The notes under the pieces were generated by a model. That model had not been told where the DNA came from and made no database searches. It saw nothing but the letters and a program-made list of their open reading frames with translations. A program made the translations under genes and the position numbers. From contig CAZYPS010000019.1 of assembly GCA_964649445.1 (NCBI GenBank), forward strand, positions 1 to 28,677: a DNA stretch of 28,677 nt, given 5' to 3'. This document shows, piece by piece, positions 14,625 to 22,869 of this stretch. Position 1 is the stretch's first letter; each line of letters begins with the position of its first letter. Origin of the DNA: JAGXLP01 sp964649445. Lineage in GTDB: Bacteria; Bipolaricaulota; Bipolaricaulia; M55B111.

Positions 14625-15614
14625 ATGAATAATGATTTAGTTTCTTTTGGCGAAACTATGATTAGGCTTTCTGCCACTGATCAAAATAGGCTGGAACAAA
14701 CTACTGGAATGGACGTTAACGTCGGTGGAAGCGAGTCGAACGTCGCTGTGGCAGTTAAAAGGCTCGGTCTCGATACTGCCTTCGTCACCCGTCTCACGGA
14801 TAACCCCCTCGGAAGGATGGTGGCTAACAAAATCCGGGAACACGGTGTCGACACCTCACACATTACCTGGACCGAAGAAGATAGAGTGGGAAAATACTTC
14901 CTCGAATTTGGAGCAAATCCAAGGCCGAGTTCGGTTATTTACGACAGAGCGGATTCCGCAATTTCTAATATCGAAGAGGGAACGATCGACTGGAGGTCTG
15001 CATTTGAAGGTGGCCGGTTGTTTCATACCAGCGGAATTACCCCTGCCCTTAGCAAATCTGCCGAAGCAGTCACGGAAGAAGCAATGAAAGCGGCAAAAAA
15101 GGAGGGCCTCACAGTTAGCGTGGACTTAAATTATCGTTCTAAACTCTGGTCCCAGGAAGAAGCGAAAAAGTGCATGACGAGATTGATGGAATATACAGAT
15201 ATCTTAATTACCACTGAAGAAGATACTGAAAGGGTGTTTGATATAGTTGGAGATAGTTACGAAACAGTTGCGAGAGAGCTTGCAGAGAAGTTTGGCTTTG
15301 ACGTGGTCGCTATCACCTTAAGAGAAAATGTTTCCATGTGGCGCAATAACTGGACCGCCATCGCCTACGAGGATGGAGAGATCTACGACGACATGACCTA
15401 CGAACTAGAACTAGTTGATCGCGTTGGCGGCGGGGACTCTTTCACAGCTGGCTTCCTCTACGGTTACTTAACCGGCGATACCGAAAAAGGAGTAAAATAC
15501 GGAAATGCCACTTCTGCAATTAAACAAACTAATCCCGGCGATATAAACTGGTGTACGTACGACGAAGTGAAAAGTCTGGCTGAAGGAGGAGGAAGAGTCA
15601 GGATAAATCGGTAA
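14625..15614 (+). CDS. kdgK: 2-keto-3-deoxygluconate kinase (PfkB family)
   Basis: Phosphorylates KDG to KDPG with ATP, feeding the aldolase encoded just upstream. The 329-aa ribokinase-fold protein has VSFGETMIRL, GGSESNVAVAVKRLG (substrate lid region, about 34-48), GVDTSHI, SVDLNYRSKLW (a KDGK hallmark), and the anion hole with catalytic Asp271 in VGGGDSFTAGF. AGGAGGT (14603-14609) lies 15 nt before the ATG, a longer gap than usual. No other in-frame start is available, so translation may be weak or depend on RNA folding. The spacing to eda is 56 nt and they are probably co-transcribed. PfkB members vary in substrate; the aldolase context makes KDG the best choice. Confidence 0.92.
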   Translation: MNNDLVSFGETMIRLSATDQNRLEQTTGMDVNVGGSESNVAVAVKRLGLDTAFVTRLTDNPLGRMVANKIREHGVDTSHITWTEEDRVGKYFLEFGANPRPSSVIYDRADSAISNIEEGTIDWRSAFEGGRLFHTSGITPALSKSAEAVTEEAMKAAKKEGLTVSVDLNYRSKLWSQEEAKKCMTRLMEYTDILITTEEDTERVFDIVGDSYETVARELAEKFGFDVVAITLRENVSMWRNNWTAIAYEDGEIYDDMTYELELVDRVGGGDSFTAGFLYGYLTGDTEKGVKYGNATSAIKQTNPGDINWCTYDEVKSLAEGGGRVRINR

Positions 15615-15794
15615 TTGTGTTAAACGATCGATATTTACGTAGGTAAAAGATTCTATATTTGAAAAATGTGGAAGGACGGCACAAATAAAAAGGTTCTATA
15701 GTGGAGGTGGTAACTAAGTAATCCTTTGGTATAAAAAGCGGGTTTGGCTATTGAAGTATAAAATGAAAAATATCTCAATAGGAGGGAAAATCTT

Positions 15795-17285
15795 ATGCTG
15801 AATTACAAAAAGTTAGGCATCTTTTTGCTCGTCAGTGTTCTCGTAGGTACATTTGCACTGGCAGGGTTCGGTCAAGAGAATTTTGAAAACGTTGAATTGA
15901 CTGTCGTAACTGAATCCGGGTATCAGAGAAATTCCGCCGTTATGGCCAAAGAAGCCTGGGAAGAAAAGTACGACGGAGAGATCGAAATAGTTACTTTCCC
16001 TTTCGGCGAACTCTATCAAAAGATCATGACCACTTTTACTATGGGTCAGGCTCAATTCGACGTAATCATCTTCCCCTCAGGCTGGATGGGAGATTTCGCA
16101 GGTGGAGAATACCTTGAACCTCTCGATGAATACCTCGCAGAGGACGAAAACTTTAACATGCAGGAGGTTATGCCCATCTTCAGAGATAGGTTAATCAAAT
16201 GGTCGGGCAAGACCTATTCTCTGCCTTACGACGGAGACCTTCACAACATAGTAGTTCGAACCGACCTAATCGAGAATCCGGAATACAAGGAACAGTTCAA
16301 GGAAGAATACGGTTACGAGCTCGGCGTGCCCAGGACCTGGAAGGAATACCGCGATATAGCGGAGTTTGCTGACGGCTGGGACTGGGACAACGACGGTGAG
16401 GAAGAACACGGTGCAGCTGAAGCTATGCAGAAAGGAACTCAATCCTACTGGATGTTCCTTTCCCGCGCGGCACCTTACATGTCCATGCCCGGAAAACCAG
16501 GTTTCATGTTCGATCCCGAAACCATGGAGCCACTCGTAAACGAACCGGGTTTCGTCGAAGCTCTGAAAGACTACATTGAAATCCAAGATTACGGACTTCC
16601 CGGTGCTTTGAATATAAACGTATCAGACGTCAGAGACAGCTTTGCTGCTGGTGAAGCAGCACTCGCAATAGACTGGGGCGATACGGCTATAAATGCTGCT
16701 ACACTGGAAGGGTCAGAAGTACAAGGGAAGTACCAGGCGGCGATGACTCCAGGAGTCGAAAAAGTCTGGAACTGGAGAGAAGGCGAATGGTACGAATTTG
16801 AGAAATACCCGGACGTTAATCACGCGCCGTTCCTCGCATTTGGCGGCTGGACTGCCGGTATAACCAAGATGGCAGAAAACAAAGATGCGGCTTACAGTTA
16901 CATATCCTTACTCTGTGGTCCAGAACACAGCTTAAAAGCCGTAACAACTGCTGAAACCGGTAGACAGCCTTACCGAGAATCTCACTTTGCCTCCGTGGAC
17001 GAGTGGACCAACTTTGGGTTCACTGATCCGGATAAAGAATACCTCAACGCCGTTCAGAGATCCCTCTCGTATCCTAACACGCGACCTGATCTCCGTATAC
17101 CCGGCTTACAGAGGTATTACGACGCACTTGACGCTCAAATAACAAGAGCACTTACAGGTGAACTATCCGCGCAAAAGGCACTTGACAACGTGGCTCAGAG
17201 ATGGGAAGAGATTACCGAAGATCTTGGCAGAGAAAAGCAGCTCAGGCTATATCGACAGTCTCTTGGTCTCCCGACAGAAGAGTAA
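15795..17285 (+). CDS. ABC importer, family-1 extracellular solute-binding protein (sugar type)
   Basis: Periplasmic or cell-surface receptor that captures a sugar or sugar oligomer and hands it to the two permeases downstream. The 496-aa protein has a signal peptide (about 1-27, ending LAGFGQ) with no lipobox cysteine, so it is processed by signal peptidase I. The mature part has the family-1 periplasmic fold: FPFGELYQKIMTTF, a conserved GQAQFDVIIFPS, YSLPYDGD, a DSFAAGEAALAIDWG core and WTAGITKMAENKDAAYSYI near the C-terminus. It is longer than MalE-like proteins but normal for the family. GGAGGG precedes the ATG. A strong terminator follows, before the permease genes. Its place after kdgK suggests uronate or oligosaccharide uptake. 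Confidence 0.93.
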   Translation: MLNYKKLGIFLLVSVLVGTFALAGFGQENFENVELTVVTESGYQRNSAVMAKEAWEEKYDGEIEIVTFPFGELYQKIMTTFTMGQAQFDVIIFPSGWMGDFAGGEYLEPLDEYLAEDENFNMQEVMPIFRDRLIKWSGKTYSLPYDGDLHNIVVRTDLIENPEYKEQFKEEYGYELGVPRTWKEYRDIAEFADGWDWDNDGEEEHGAAEAMQKGTQSYWMFLSRAAPYMSMPGKPGFMFDPETMEPLVNEPGFVEALKDYIEIQDYGLPGALNINVSDVRDSFAAGEAALAIDWGDTAINAATLEGSEVQGKYQAAMTPGVEKVWNWREGEWYEFEKYPDVNHAPFLAFGGWTAGITKMAENKDAAYSYISLLCGPEHSLKAVTTAETGRQPYRESHFASVDEWTNFGFTDPDKEYLNAVQRSLSYPNTRPDLRIPGLQRYYDALDAQITRALTGELSAQKALDNVAQRWEEITEDLGREKQLRLYRQSLGLPTEE

Positions 17286-17335
17286 TAACTTGAACGAATT
17301 GCAGAAATTACCGGAGGTCTAAGTCGCGAAAGATC

Positions 17336-17383
17336 AACTACCAACCAGGTTTGCGGAACTGAGCCTGGTTGGTAGTTCTTTTT
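17336..17383 (+). terminator. Strong hairpin terminator between the binding-protein and permease genes
   Basis: AACTACCAACCAGG (17336-17349) pairs perfectly over 14 bp with CCTGGTTGGTAGTT (17364-17377), followed by CTTTTT. It should stop most transcripts after the binding protein and let some through to the permeases, giving excess receptor. It also protects the upstream mRNA 3' end. Confidence 0.88.
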
Positions 17384-17430
17384 CTCGGTCTCAGTTTTAA
17401 TGAATAATTCTCCAAAAGTCATAGAGTGGG

Positions 17431-18342
17431 GTGAATATTTTGGAGGCCATTGTAGATTGGTTTACCGACGAAAACGCCGGTCGAATGTTTTTAGCCCCTG
17501 CAATACTGGTATTGCTAGTTTTTACCGTTTTTCCTTTCTTCTTTACTATTTTCCTCTCTTTTTCCAATGTCTCTCTAGTTGGAGGGCTATCCATAAATTT
17601 AGAGGGGGTTCAAAACTGGGCCAGGTTGCTTAATGACGGCAGGTTCTGGAATTCTATCTCCAATATTGCCGTTTTCGTCTCGCTTGGAGTCGTCTGTGAA
17701 TACCTGCTGGGGCTCGGGCTGGCCATGTTACTGCGGCAAAAAATACCTGGCAGCGAATTCTTTCGAATTCTATTTCTGATGCCAATGAGCATTACCCCTC
17801 TGGCAGTTGGTTACATGTTCCGCATGCTTTATCACCCGTCCCGGGGAGTTTTTAACCACCTCCTCTCCTCGCTGGGATTACCAACTATTAACTTCCTAGG
17901 AGATCCTAAACTAGCCATGTTTTTCGTGATAGCAACTGACATCTGGCACTGGACTCCTTTAATTTTTCTTCTACTAACAGCGGGACTCCAGGGCATACCG
18001 GAATCGTATCTGGAGGCAGCCCAAATAGATGGAGCAAACGCCTGGGAGAGGTTCCGCTACATAATCTTTCCTCAGCTAATACCCACATCTATCGCCGCGA
18101 TACTGCTTCGTTCTATTGAGGCATCCAAGTTCATGGATAAACTCTACATTCTTACCGGAGGAGGACCTGGTATATCGACGGAAACTCCTACATTGTTCGC
18201 CTACCTCTCCGGGCTAAACAACTTCGATCTGGCCTACGGAGCGACAATTGCCATGGCGTTCTTCGTCCTTGTTCTGGTTTTCTTTATCCTTACCTTCTTG
18301 GTAATTTCCTGGTTTGGTTTAACTGCACTAGGGAGGGCTTAA
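17431..18342 (+). CDS. ABC sugar importer permease (MalF/UgpA type)
   Basis: Inner-membrane half of the importer served by the binding protein at 15795. The 303-aa protein has about six hydrophobic segments (about 20-45, 75-100, 108-130, 160-180, 210-230, 265-290) and the EAA loop YLEAAQIDGANAWERFRYIIFP that contacts the ATPase. Start choice is uncertain: GTG at 17431 has GAGTGGG almost touching it, while the in-frame TTG at 17440 has GGGGTGA 5 nt upstream and may be the true start. It is 1 nt from the next permease, so the two are co-translated. No ATP-binding subunit gene is nearby; a shared MsmK/UgpC-like ATPase elsewhere is implied. Confidence 0.93.
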   Translation: MNILEAIVDWFTDENAGRMFLAPAILVLLVFTVFPFFFTIFLSFSNVSLVGGLSINLEGVQNWARLLNDGRFWNSISNIAVFVSLGVVCEYLLGLGLAMLLRQKIPGSEFFRILFLMPMSITPLAVGYMFRMLYHPSRGVFNHLLSSLGLPTINFLGDPKLAMFFVIATDIWHWTPLIFLLLTAGLQGIPESYLEAAQIDGANAWERFRYIIFPQLIPTSIAAILLRSIEASKFMDKLYILTGGGPGISTETPTLFAYLSGLNNFDLAYGATIAMAFFVLVLVFFILTFLVISWFGLTALGRA

Positions 18343-18343
18343 T

Positions 18344-19183
18344 ATGCTTCCTCGTAAATTAAGACTTTCATTAACTTATACAGTACTAATTATATGGTCC
18401 GTGGTTGTATTGCTGCCGATTTACTGGTTGTTTACCACGTCTTTTAAGACCAGGGGAGCGGTAATTGGTGGAACGAACTATCTCCCCTGGGCTCAATTCA
18501 AACCGACAATCCAGCCCTGGTTAAACATCATACATGAAGAAACGCTGGTGCTAAGTTTAACGAATACTGCAGTAATCGCATCGGTCAGCGCATTTTTGGC
18601 CCTGATTTTCGGGACGATGGCCGCTTACGGGTTATCCAGATACGAGTTCCACCTGGGGTTCCTGTCGAACCAGGATATCATGATCTGGATAATCTCCCAG
18701 CGCATGATGCCTCCAATAGTTACGGCGATTGCTCTATTTATAATGCTTAAGTGGTTCAACTTGCTTGACACCCGAATAGGACTGATTATGGTCTATGTTG
18801 CCTTCAACCTGCCGATAGCGGTCTGGTTGATGGAAAACTTTTTCTCCCAGATCCCGGAAACGCTTGAAGAGGCAGCCCGAATTGATGGAGCTTCCCGGAT
18901 GCAAATATTCAGAAAAATAGTTCTGCCGCTGGCAATGCCGGGCCTAGTAGCAACTTTCTTCCTCTGTTTTGTCTTCGGCTGGAATCAATTCCTATTTGCA
19001 CTTACTTTGACGTGGAGAAACGCTCGTACTTTGCCAGTGCTTATTGCCGCTCAGCACGCTCAAGCCGGACCACAGTGGTGGCGAATATCCGCCATGACCG
19101 TAGTCACAATAGTTCCACCAATAGTAATTTCTACCTATGTCCGGGAATATCTTGTCACAGGTGTAGTTACCACGAACAAGTAA
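18344..19183 (+). CDS. ABC sugar importer permease (MalG/UgpE type)
   Basis: Second permease of the sugar importer, 279 aa with six predicted membrane segments beginning at about residue 14 and a large periplasmic loop after the first. The EAA motif LEEAARIDGASRMQIFRKIVLP sits at about 185-206. The C-terminus ends with the EYLVTGVVTTNK tail common to MalG-like proteins. GGGAGGG in the end of the preceding gene acts as SD. With the previous gene it forms the heterodimeric channel; energy must come from an ATPase not encoded here. Confidence 0.95.
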   Translation: MLPRKLRLSLTYTVLIIWSVVVLLPIYWLFTTSFKTRGAVIGGTNYLPWAQFKPTIQPWLNIIHEETLVLSLTNTAVIASVSAFLALIFGTMAAYGLSRYEFHLGFLSNQDIMIWIISQRMMPPIVTAIALFIMLKWFNLLDTRIGLIMVYVAFNLPIAVWLMENFFSQIPETLEEAARIDGASRMQIFRKIVLPLAMPGLVATFFLCFVFGWNQFLFALTLTWRNARTLPVLIAAQHAQAGPQWWRISAMTVVTIVPPIVISTYVREYLVTGVVTTNK

Positions 19184-19237
19184 CTCTGTTGAGGAAGAAC
19201 AAAAATCGAAAAATTCATCAAAGTTGGGGGTAATAAA

Positions 19238-20254
19238 ATGGATTACCGCCTGCTAGGACAGACAGGCTTAAAAGTATCTGAACTCTGCTTCGGTACTCAG
19301 ACCTTTGGCTGGGTAACTGAAAAAGAAACTGCTCACGTAATGCTGGACAATTTCGTCGAATCCGGCGGTAATTTTTTCGATACTGCGGATAGTTATAACG
19401 ACGGACGCTCGGAAGAAATTTTGGGGAGCTGGCTAAAAGACCAGAGTCGGTCCGATTACGTGATAGGTACGAAGGTATTTTTTGAGACGGGAGAGGAGCC
19501 CAATGATAAAGGTCTTTCGCGAAAACACATAATGAACTCGGTCCATGAAAGTCTTCGACGCCTCAACACGGACTATATTGATCTTTATCAATTGCACTGC
19601 TGGGACGAATTAACGCCTCTCGAGGAAACCCTAAGAACTCTTGACGATCTGGTTAGTTCGGGCAAAGTAAGGTATATAGGTGCTTCAAACTTTACCCCCT
19701 CACAGCTTCAAAAAGCAACAATGCTAAGTGATGTCAACGGCTGGGTCGGTTTGCGAAATCTTCAAATGGAATATAGTCTCCTGGTCGGGAGCCCGGAATG
19801 GGAATTGCTTCCCCTCTGTAAAGACGAAGGAATTGGAGTAACGTGCTGGTCACCACTTGCTGGTGGGTGGTTAACAGGCAAATATCAGAGAGGAGAAGAA
19901 CCACCGGAAGATAGCAGGGTCGGTAGGGGAGATCGCTGGGACGATCAGCCCGAACAGAGAGTCTCCGAGAGAACATGGAGAATTATAGATACGTTGAACG
20001 AACTTAGCGAAGAAACTGGACAATCACAGGCACAGATATCACTAAACTGGCTCTTACAACAGGATGGAGTCACTGCCCCGATATTCGGTGCCAGGAACAT
20101 GGAACAACTAGAGGATAACCTTGGAGCAGTAGATTTCGACCTCTCTTCCGACCAGATCAACCGCCTTAATGAAGCGAGCGCAATCGCTACTCCGTCTCCT
20201 TATAGTTTTATCAATAGGTATACGAGAAAACTCCCTCAAGGTGATTCAGGATAA
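19238..20254 (+). CDS. Aldo/keto reductase (YajO/voltage-channel-beta-like branch)
   Basis: 338-aa NAD(P)H-linked reductase with the full AKR tetrad: Asp48 and Tyr53 (NFFDTADSYN), Lys79 (IGTKVFF) and His120 (LYQLHCWD). The cofactor loop near the C-terminus has APIFGARNMEQLEDNLGAVD. It lies 54 nt after the sugar permeases and before the hexuloisomerase gene, with an SD (GGGGGT) before the ATG, so it is likely part of the sugar-utilisation transcript. A role in reducing or oxidising the imported sugar or an aldehyde is likely; the exact substrate cannot be told. It is not a duplicate of the AKR at 3437. Confidence 0.93.
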   Translation: MDYRLLGQTGLKVSELCFGTQTFGWVTEKETAHVMLDNFVESGGNFFDTADSYNDGRSEEILGSWLKDQSRSDYVIGTKVFFETGEEPNDKGLSRKHIMNSVHESLRRLNTDYIDLYQLHCWDELTPLEETLRTLDDLVSSGKVRYIGASNFTPSQLQKATMLSDVNGWVGLRNLQMEYSLLVGSPEWELLPLCKDEGIGVTCWSPLAGGWLTGKYQRGEEPPEDSRVGRGDRWDDQPEQRVSERTWRIIDTLNELSEETGQSQAQISLNWLLQQDGVTAPIFGARNMEQLEDNLGAVDFDLSSDQINRLNEASAIATPSPYSFINRYTRKLPQGDSG

Positions 20255-20354
20255 AGTTAAACCTAGAAATGTCTGATTAATAGAGGGAAATAAGTTGCGT
20301 TTTTGGAATTTTTAGGACAGGCACACTGAAATAATTCACAAACAGTAAAATTTA

Positions 20355-20921
20355 ATGAGCAAAGAAACTTTTAAACCGATAAATTCCATTCTGGATAACC
20401 TGTCCCATCAGGTCTCAAAATTATCCGAGACCAAGGTTCGGACAGTGGTAGAAAATATTCTCGGTGCCGATCAAATATTTTTAGCCGGCGCTGGTAGATC
20501 CGGTTTGATTATCGAGACATTTGCCATGCGGTTAATGCACCTCGGGCTAAATACACACGTAGTAGGTTACCCAGTTACACCCGCAGCCAAAAAAGGTGAT
20601 CTGGTCCTGATCGCTTCCGGTTCAGGAGAGACAAGCACCGTAGCTCCAATTGCCCGTCAGGCTAAGAGGAACGAGGTTGAGCTAAGTCTGATCACGTCTG
20701 CTCTGGATTCTACTATCGCCAAAATGGCTGACGAAGTTTTAGAAGTCAAAGAAACAAACCACGTGCCTGGAGAAGAAAAGTACGGGAAATATATCCAACC
20801 GCTGGGTTCACCGTTCGAGCAGTCCCTATTCATAATCCTGGAAGGAATAGTCTCACTTCTAATGAAACGACTTGAGGTCAGCGAGGAAGAAATGGCTAAA
20901 CGACATACCAATCTTGAGTGA
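20355..20921 (+). CDS. hxlB: 6-phospho-3-hexuloisomerase (SIS domain)
   Basis: Isomerises 3-hexulose-6-phosphate to fructose-6-phosphate, the partner reaction of HPS in the ribulose monophosphate pathway. The 188-aa protein is a single SIS domain: FLAGAGRSGLIIETFAMRLMHLG (43-65, a PHI hallmark), GDLVLIASGSGET (81-93, phosphate-binding Ser/Thr) and PLGSPFEQS (149-157) with the likely catalytic Glu155. Length and motifs fit PHI better than other SIS proteins. No good SD is seen before the ATG, so translation may be low or coupled. Its partner gene is 7.5 kb upstream rather than adjacent, which is unusual, since hxlA and hxlB are commonly adjacent or fused. Confidence 0.9.
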   Translation: MSKETFKPINSILDNLSHQVSKLSETKVRTVVENILGADQIFLAGAGRSGLIIETFAMRLMHLGLNTHVVGYPVTPAAKKGDLVLIASGSGETSTVAPIARQAKRNEVELSLITSALDSTIAKMADEVLEVKETNHVPGEEKYGKYIQPLGSPFEQSLFIILEGIVSLLMKRLEVSEEEMAKRHTNLE

Positions 20922-21058
20922 TGGACACAAATGATAAGAATTTCTTGAGTTATTTTCGTATAAACGACCACCCAGGAGAAATAGCTCTCCAATAATGCTA
21001 AATACTTCCCTCTGTAATTTCAATACTTTTTCAAAAACAATTGGACAATCCTGAATAA

Positions 21059-21103
21059 GGCTCCGAGATATTTGAAAGAGCCGTAGTTCTCGGTTAGTTT
21101 TTA
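21059..21103 (+). ncRNA. Possible pseudoknot or switching hairpin in the leader of the family-5 importer
   Basis: GGCTC (21059-21063) pairs with GAGCC (21078-21082), and CCGAGA (21063-21068) pairs with TCTCGG (21088-21093). The order A-B-A'-B' means the two stems either form an H-type pseudoknot or compete. The second stem is followed by TTAGTTTTT, so it could act as a terminator that the first stem prevents. It sits between hxlB and the binding-protein gene. The rest of 20922-21158 is A+T-rich with no gene. Confidence 0.4.
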
Positions 21104-21160
21104 AAAAGTGTACAAATAAGTGTCGTTTTTCGTAAACACGGAAAAAAGCGAGGTGATTCT

Positions 21161-21208
21161 GTGAAAATATTAATTTATTCGTTTTGGCTCACCAAAACAA
21201 AAAATTAA
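21161..21208 (+). CDS. Candidate 15-codon leader ORF upstream of the binding-protein gene
   Basis: A GTG at 21161 follows a near-perfect SD (GCGAGGTGAT, 21149-21158) and opens a 15-codon frame, MKILIYSFWLTKTKN, ending TAA (21206-21208). The SD of the next gene begins 6 nt later. Such a start signal on so short a frame suggests a leader peptide that controls or couples translation of the importer gene. A start signal left from an ancestral gene is the alternative. No family is recognised. Confidence 0.45.
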   Translation: MKILIYSFWLTKTKN

Positions 21209-21228
21209 AAAACGAGGGGATTTACAAA

Positions 21229-22785
21229 ATGAAGAATATAAGAACAAAAAAACACTTAGTCCTTGCTCTTGCAATCGTATTTGCAGGTTTGGCTATTTTT
21301 GCTCCTCATACGGTCAGCGCTCAGGACGAGATCGTCGTAGGGACTGCGTCACCACCGGAAACGATGAATCCCCACGGCGACGATTCGGACGCAAACCTGG
21401 GTGTCATGGCTAACATATATGAAGGACTGGTCAAAAGAGTCGGAGCGGAAGGTGAAATAAAACCCGCTCTTGCCACGGACTGGAAAAAAATTGGACCTAA
21501 AAAGTGGCGCTTTTGGTTGAGAGAAGGAGTTACTTTTCATAACGGAAACGAATTTACCTGGGAGGATGTCAAATTTACCTTCGAACATCTGGCGGACAAC
21601 GAAGTTTCAGACTTCACTTCGTTCGGCAAGTCAGTTGCTTCCATCGAGAAGGTCGACGGTGACCCCTGGGTTATAGATATTACAACTACCCGGCCCATTC
21701 CGTACTTCCTCTCAAACCTCCATCAAATTTTCGTACTGGACAAAGAGTCCACTGAGAGCAGAACTCCCGGAGAAGTCGCCGCCAAAGGAATCGGCACGGG
21801 TCCTTATAAATTCGTCGATTGGGAGGAAGGCTCCTTTCTCCAGCTTGAAGCCTACGAGGATTACTGGGGAGAAGTCCCTCCAATTAAGAACGCCACCCTG
21901 AAGCCAGTAGTGGAATCATCTACCAGACTGGCTGCTCTGTTAACGGGGGAAATTGACGTCATGTTCGGCGTGCCTGTCCAGCTGTACGAATCGATAGATA
22001 CTAATCCAAAACTCAAAACTATCACCAGACCAAGCCGGCGCTCAATTTTCCTCGGAATCAGTAATGAATCGGACCTGCCAACAAGCAACCTGAAAGTACG
22101 TAAAGCAATGTACAAGGCAATAAATGAACAAGAAATTATCAATAAACTCATGAGGAACCACGCCAAACCGGCCGCCCAGATACCCGACCCACCCACATTT
22201 GGCTACAACCCCGACCTGGAAAGAATGGACTACGATCCTGAAAGAGCAAAAGAATTACTGGAAGAGGCGGGTTACGGTGACGGGTTCGAAATAACCCTCT
22301 GGTGTACCACGGATCGTTACATCCAGGACGAGCAGATCGGACAGGCAGTCGTAAAGTACCTCCAAAAGGTCGGAATAGATGCAGAACTAAACGCTGTTCC
22401 CAAAGCAATCTACTGGGGCAAATTAAAGGACAAAGAACCCGATTTCTACATGCTCGGTTGGTTCGATGGAGCATTTTCGTTCACCAGGACGGCACTCAAA
22501 CTGCTCCACACCCCTGATCCGGATCAAGGATACGGAGTTTGGAACGGCGCCGGTTTTAGTTATCCTGAAGTAGATAAAATGCTGGAAAGCAGCATCGATA
22601 TGGCAGACGAGGACAAGCGGCTGGAGACACTTCAGAAAGTAAACAGGATGTACATGGAAAAGGTCGCCGTAATACCGCTCCATTACCAGCAGCAAATTTA
22701 CGCAGTTCAGGAAAATTCGGGTATCAACTTTACTCCTAGACCCGATAAATGGCCGATCTTCTGGGAAATGTCATTTGAAGAATAG
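21229..22785 (+). CDS. ABC importer, family-5 extracellular solute-binding protein
   Basis: Receptor of the oligopeptide/dipeptide/nickel class, which in many thermophilic anaerobes binds oligosaccharides instead. I start at the ATG at 21229 (518 aa) because GAGGGG lies 9 nt upstream and the basic NIRTKKH plus hydrophobic stretch then forms a normal signal peptide, cleaved after VSA before QDEI. There is no lipobox cysteine. The mature protein carries DEIVVGTASPPETMNPHGD, NIYEGLVK, KWRFWLREGVTFHNG, FTWEDVKFTFEHL, GTGPYKFVDW and AAQIPDPPTFGYNPDLER, all typical of SBP family 5. A strong terminator follows. The adjacent sugar genes make a sugar oligomer a likely ligand; peptides are not excluded. 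Confidence 0.95.
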   Translation: MKNIRTKKHLVLALAIVFAGLAIFAPHTVSAQDEIVVGTASPPETMNPHGDDSDANLGVMANIYEGLVKRVGAEGEIKPALATDWKKIGPKKWRFWLREGVTFHNGNEFTWEDVKFTFEHLADNEVSDFTSFGKSVASIEKVDGDPWVIDITTTRPIPYFLSNLHQIFVLDKESTESRTPGEVAAKGIGTGPYKFVDWEEGSFLQLEAYEDYWGEVPPIKNATLKPVVESSTRLAALLTGEIDVMFGVPVQLYESIDTNPKLKTITRPSRRSIFLGISNESDLPTSNLKVRKAMYKAINEQEIINKLMRNHAKPAAQIPDPPTFGYNPDLERMDYDPERAKELLEEAGYGDGFEITLWCTTDRYIQDEQIGQAVVKYLQKVGIDAELNAVPKAIYWGKLKDKEPDFYMLGWFDGAFSFTRTALKLLHTPDPDQGYGVWNGAGFSYPEVDKMLESSIDMADEDKRLETLQKVNRMYMEKVAVIPLHYQQQIYAVQENSGINFTPRPDKWPIFWEMSFEE

Positions 22786-22807
22786 TTCTAATGATATTTT
22801 AAAGTTT

Positions 22808-22844
22808 CAAGAGGGGCCGGATCTCCGGCTCCTCTTGATTTTTT
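22808..22844 (+). terminator. Strong rho-independent terminator after the family-5 binding-protein gene
   Basis: A 13-bp stem, CAAGAGGGGCCGG (22808-22820) with CCGGCTCCTCTTG (22825-22837) and one G-U pair, has a 4-nt loop and is followed by ATTTTTT. It should strongly limit read-through to the permease genes, which begin only 25 nt later. Confidence 0.92.
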
Positions 22845-22869
22845 CCCTTAATTAGACTAAAACTCTCCT

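Noticed and set aside
17312..17330. SD-like GGAGGT after the family-1 binding-protein gene
   Set aside because: No start codon at a usable distance in any frame; possibly a remnant.
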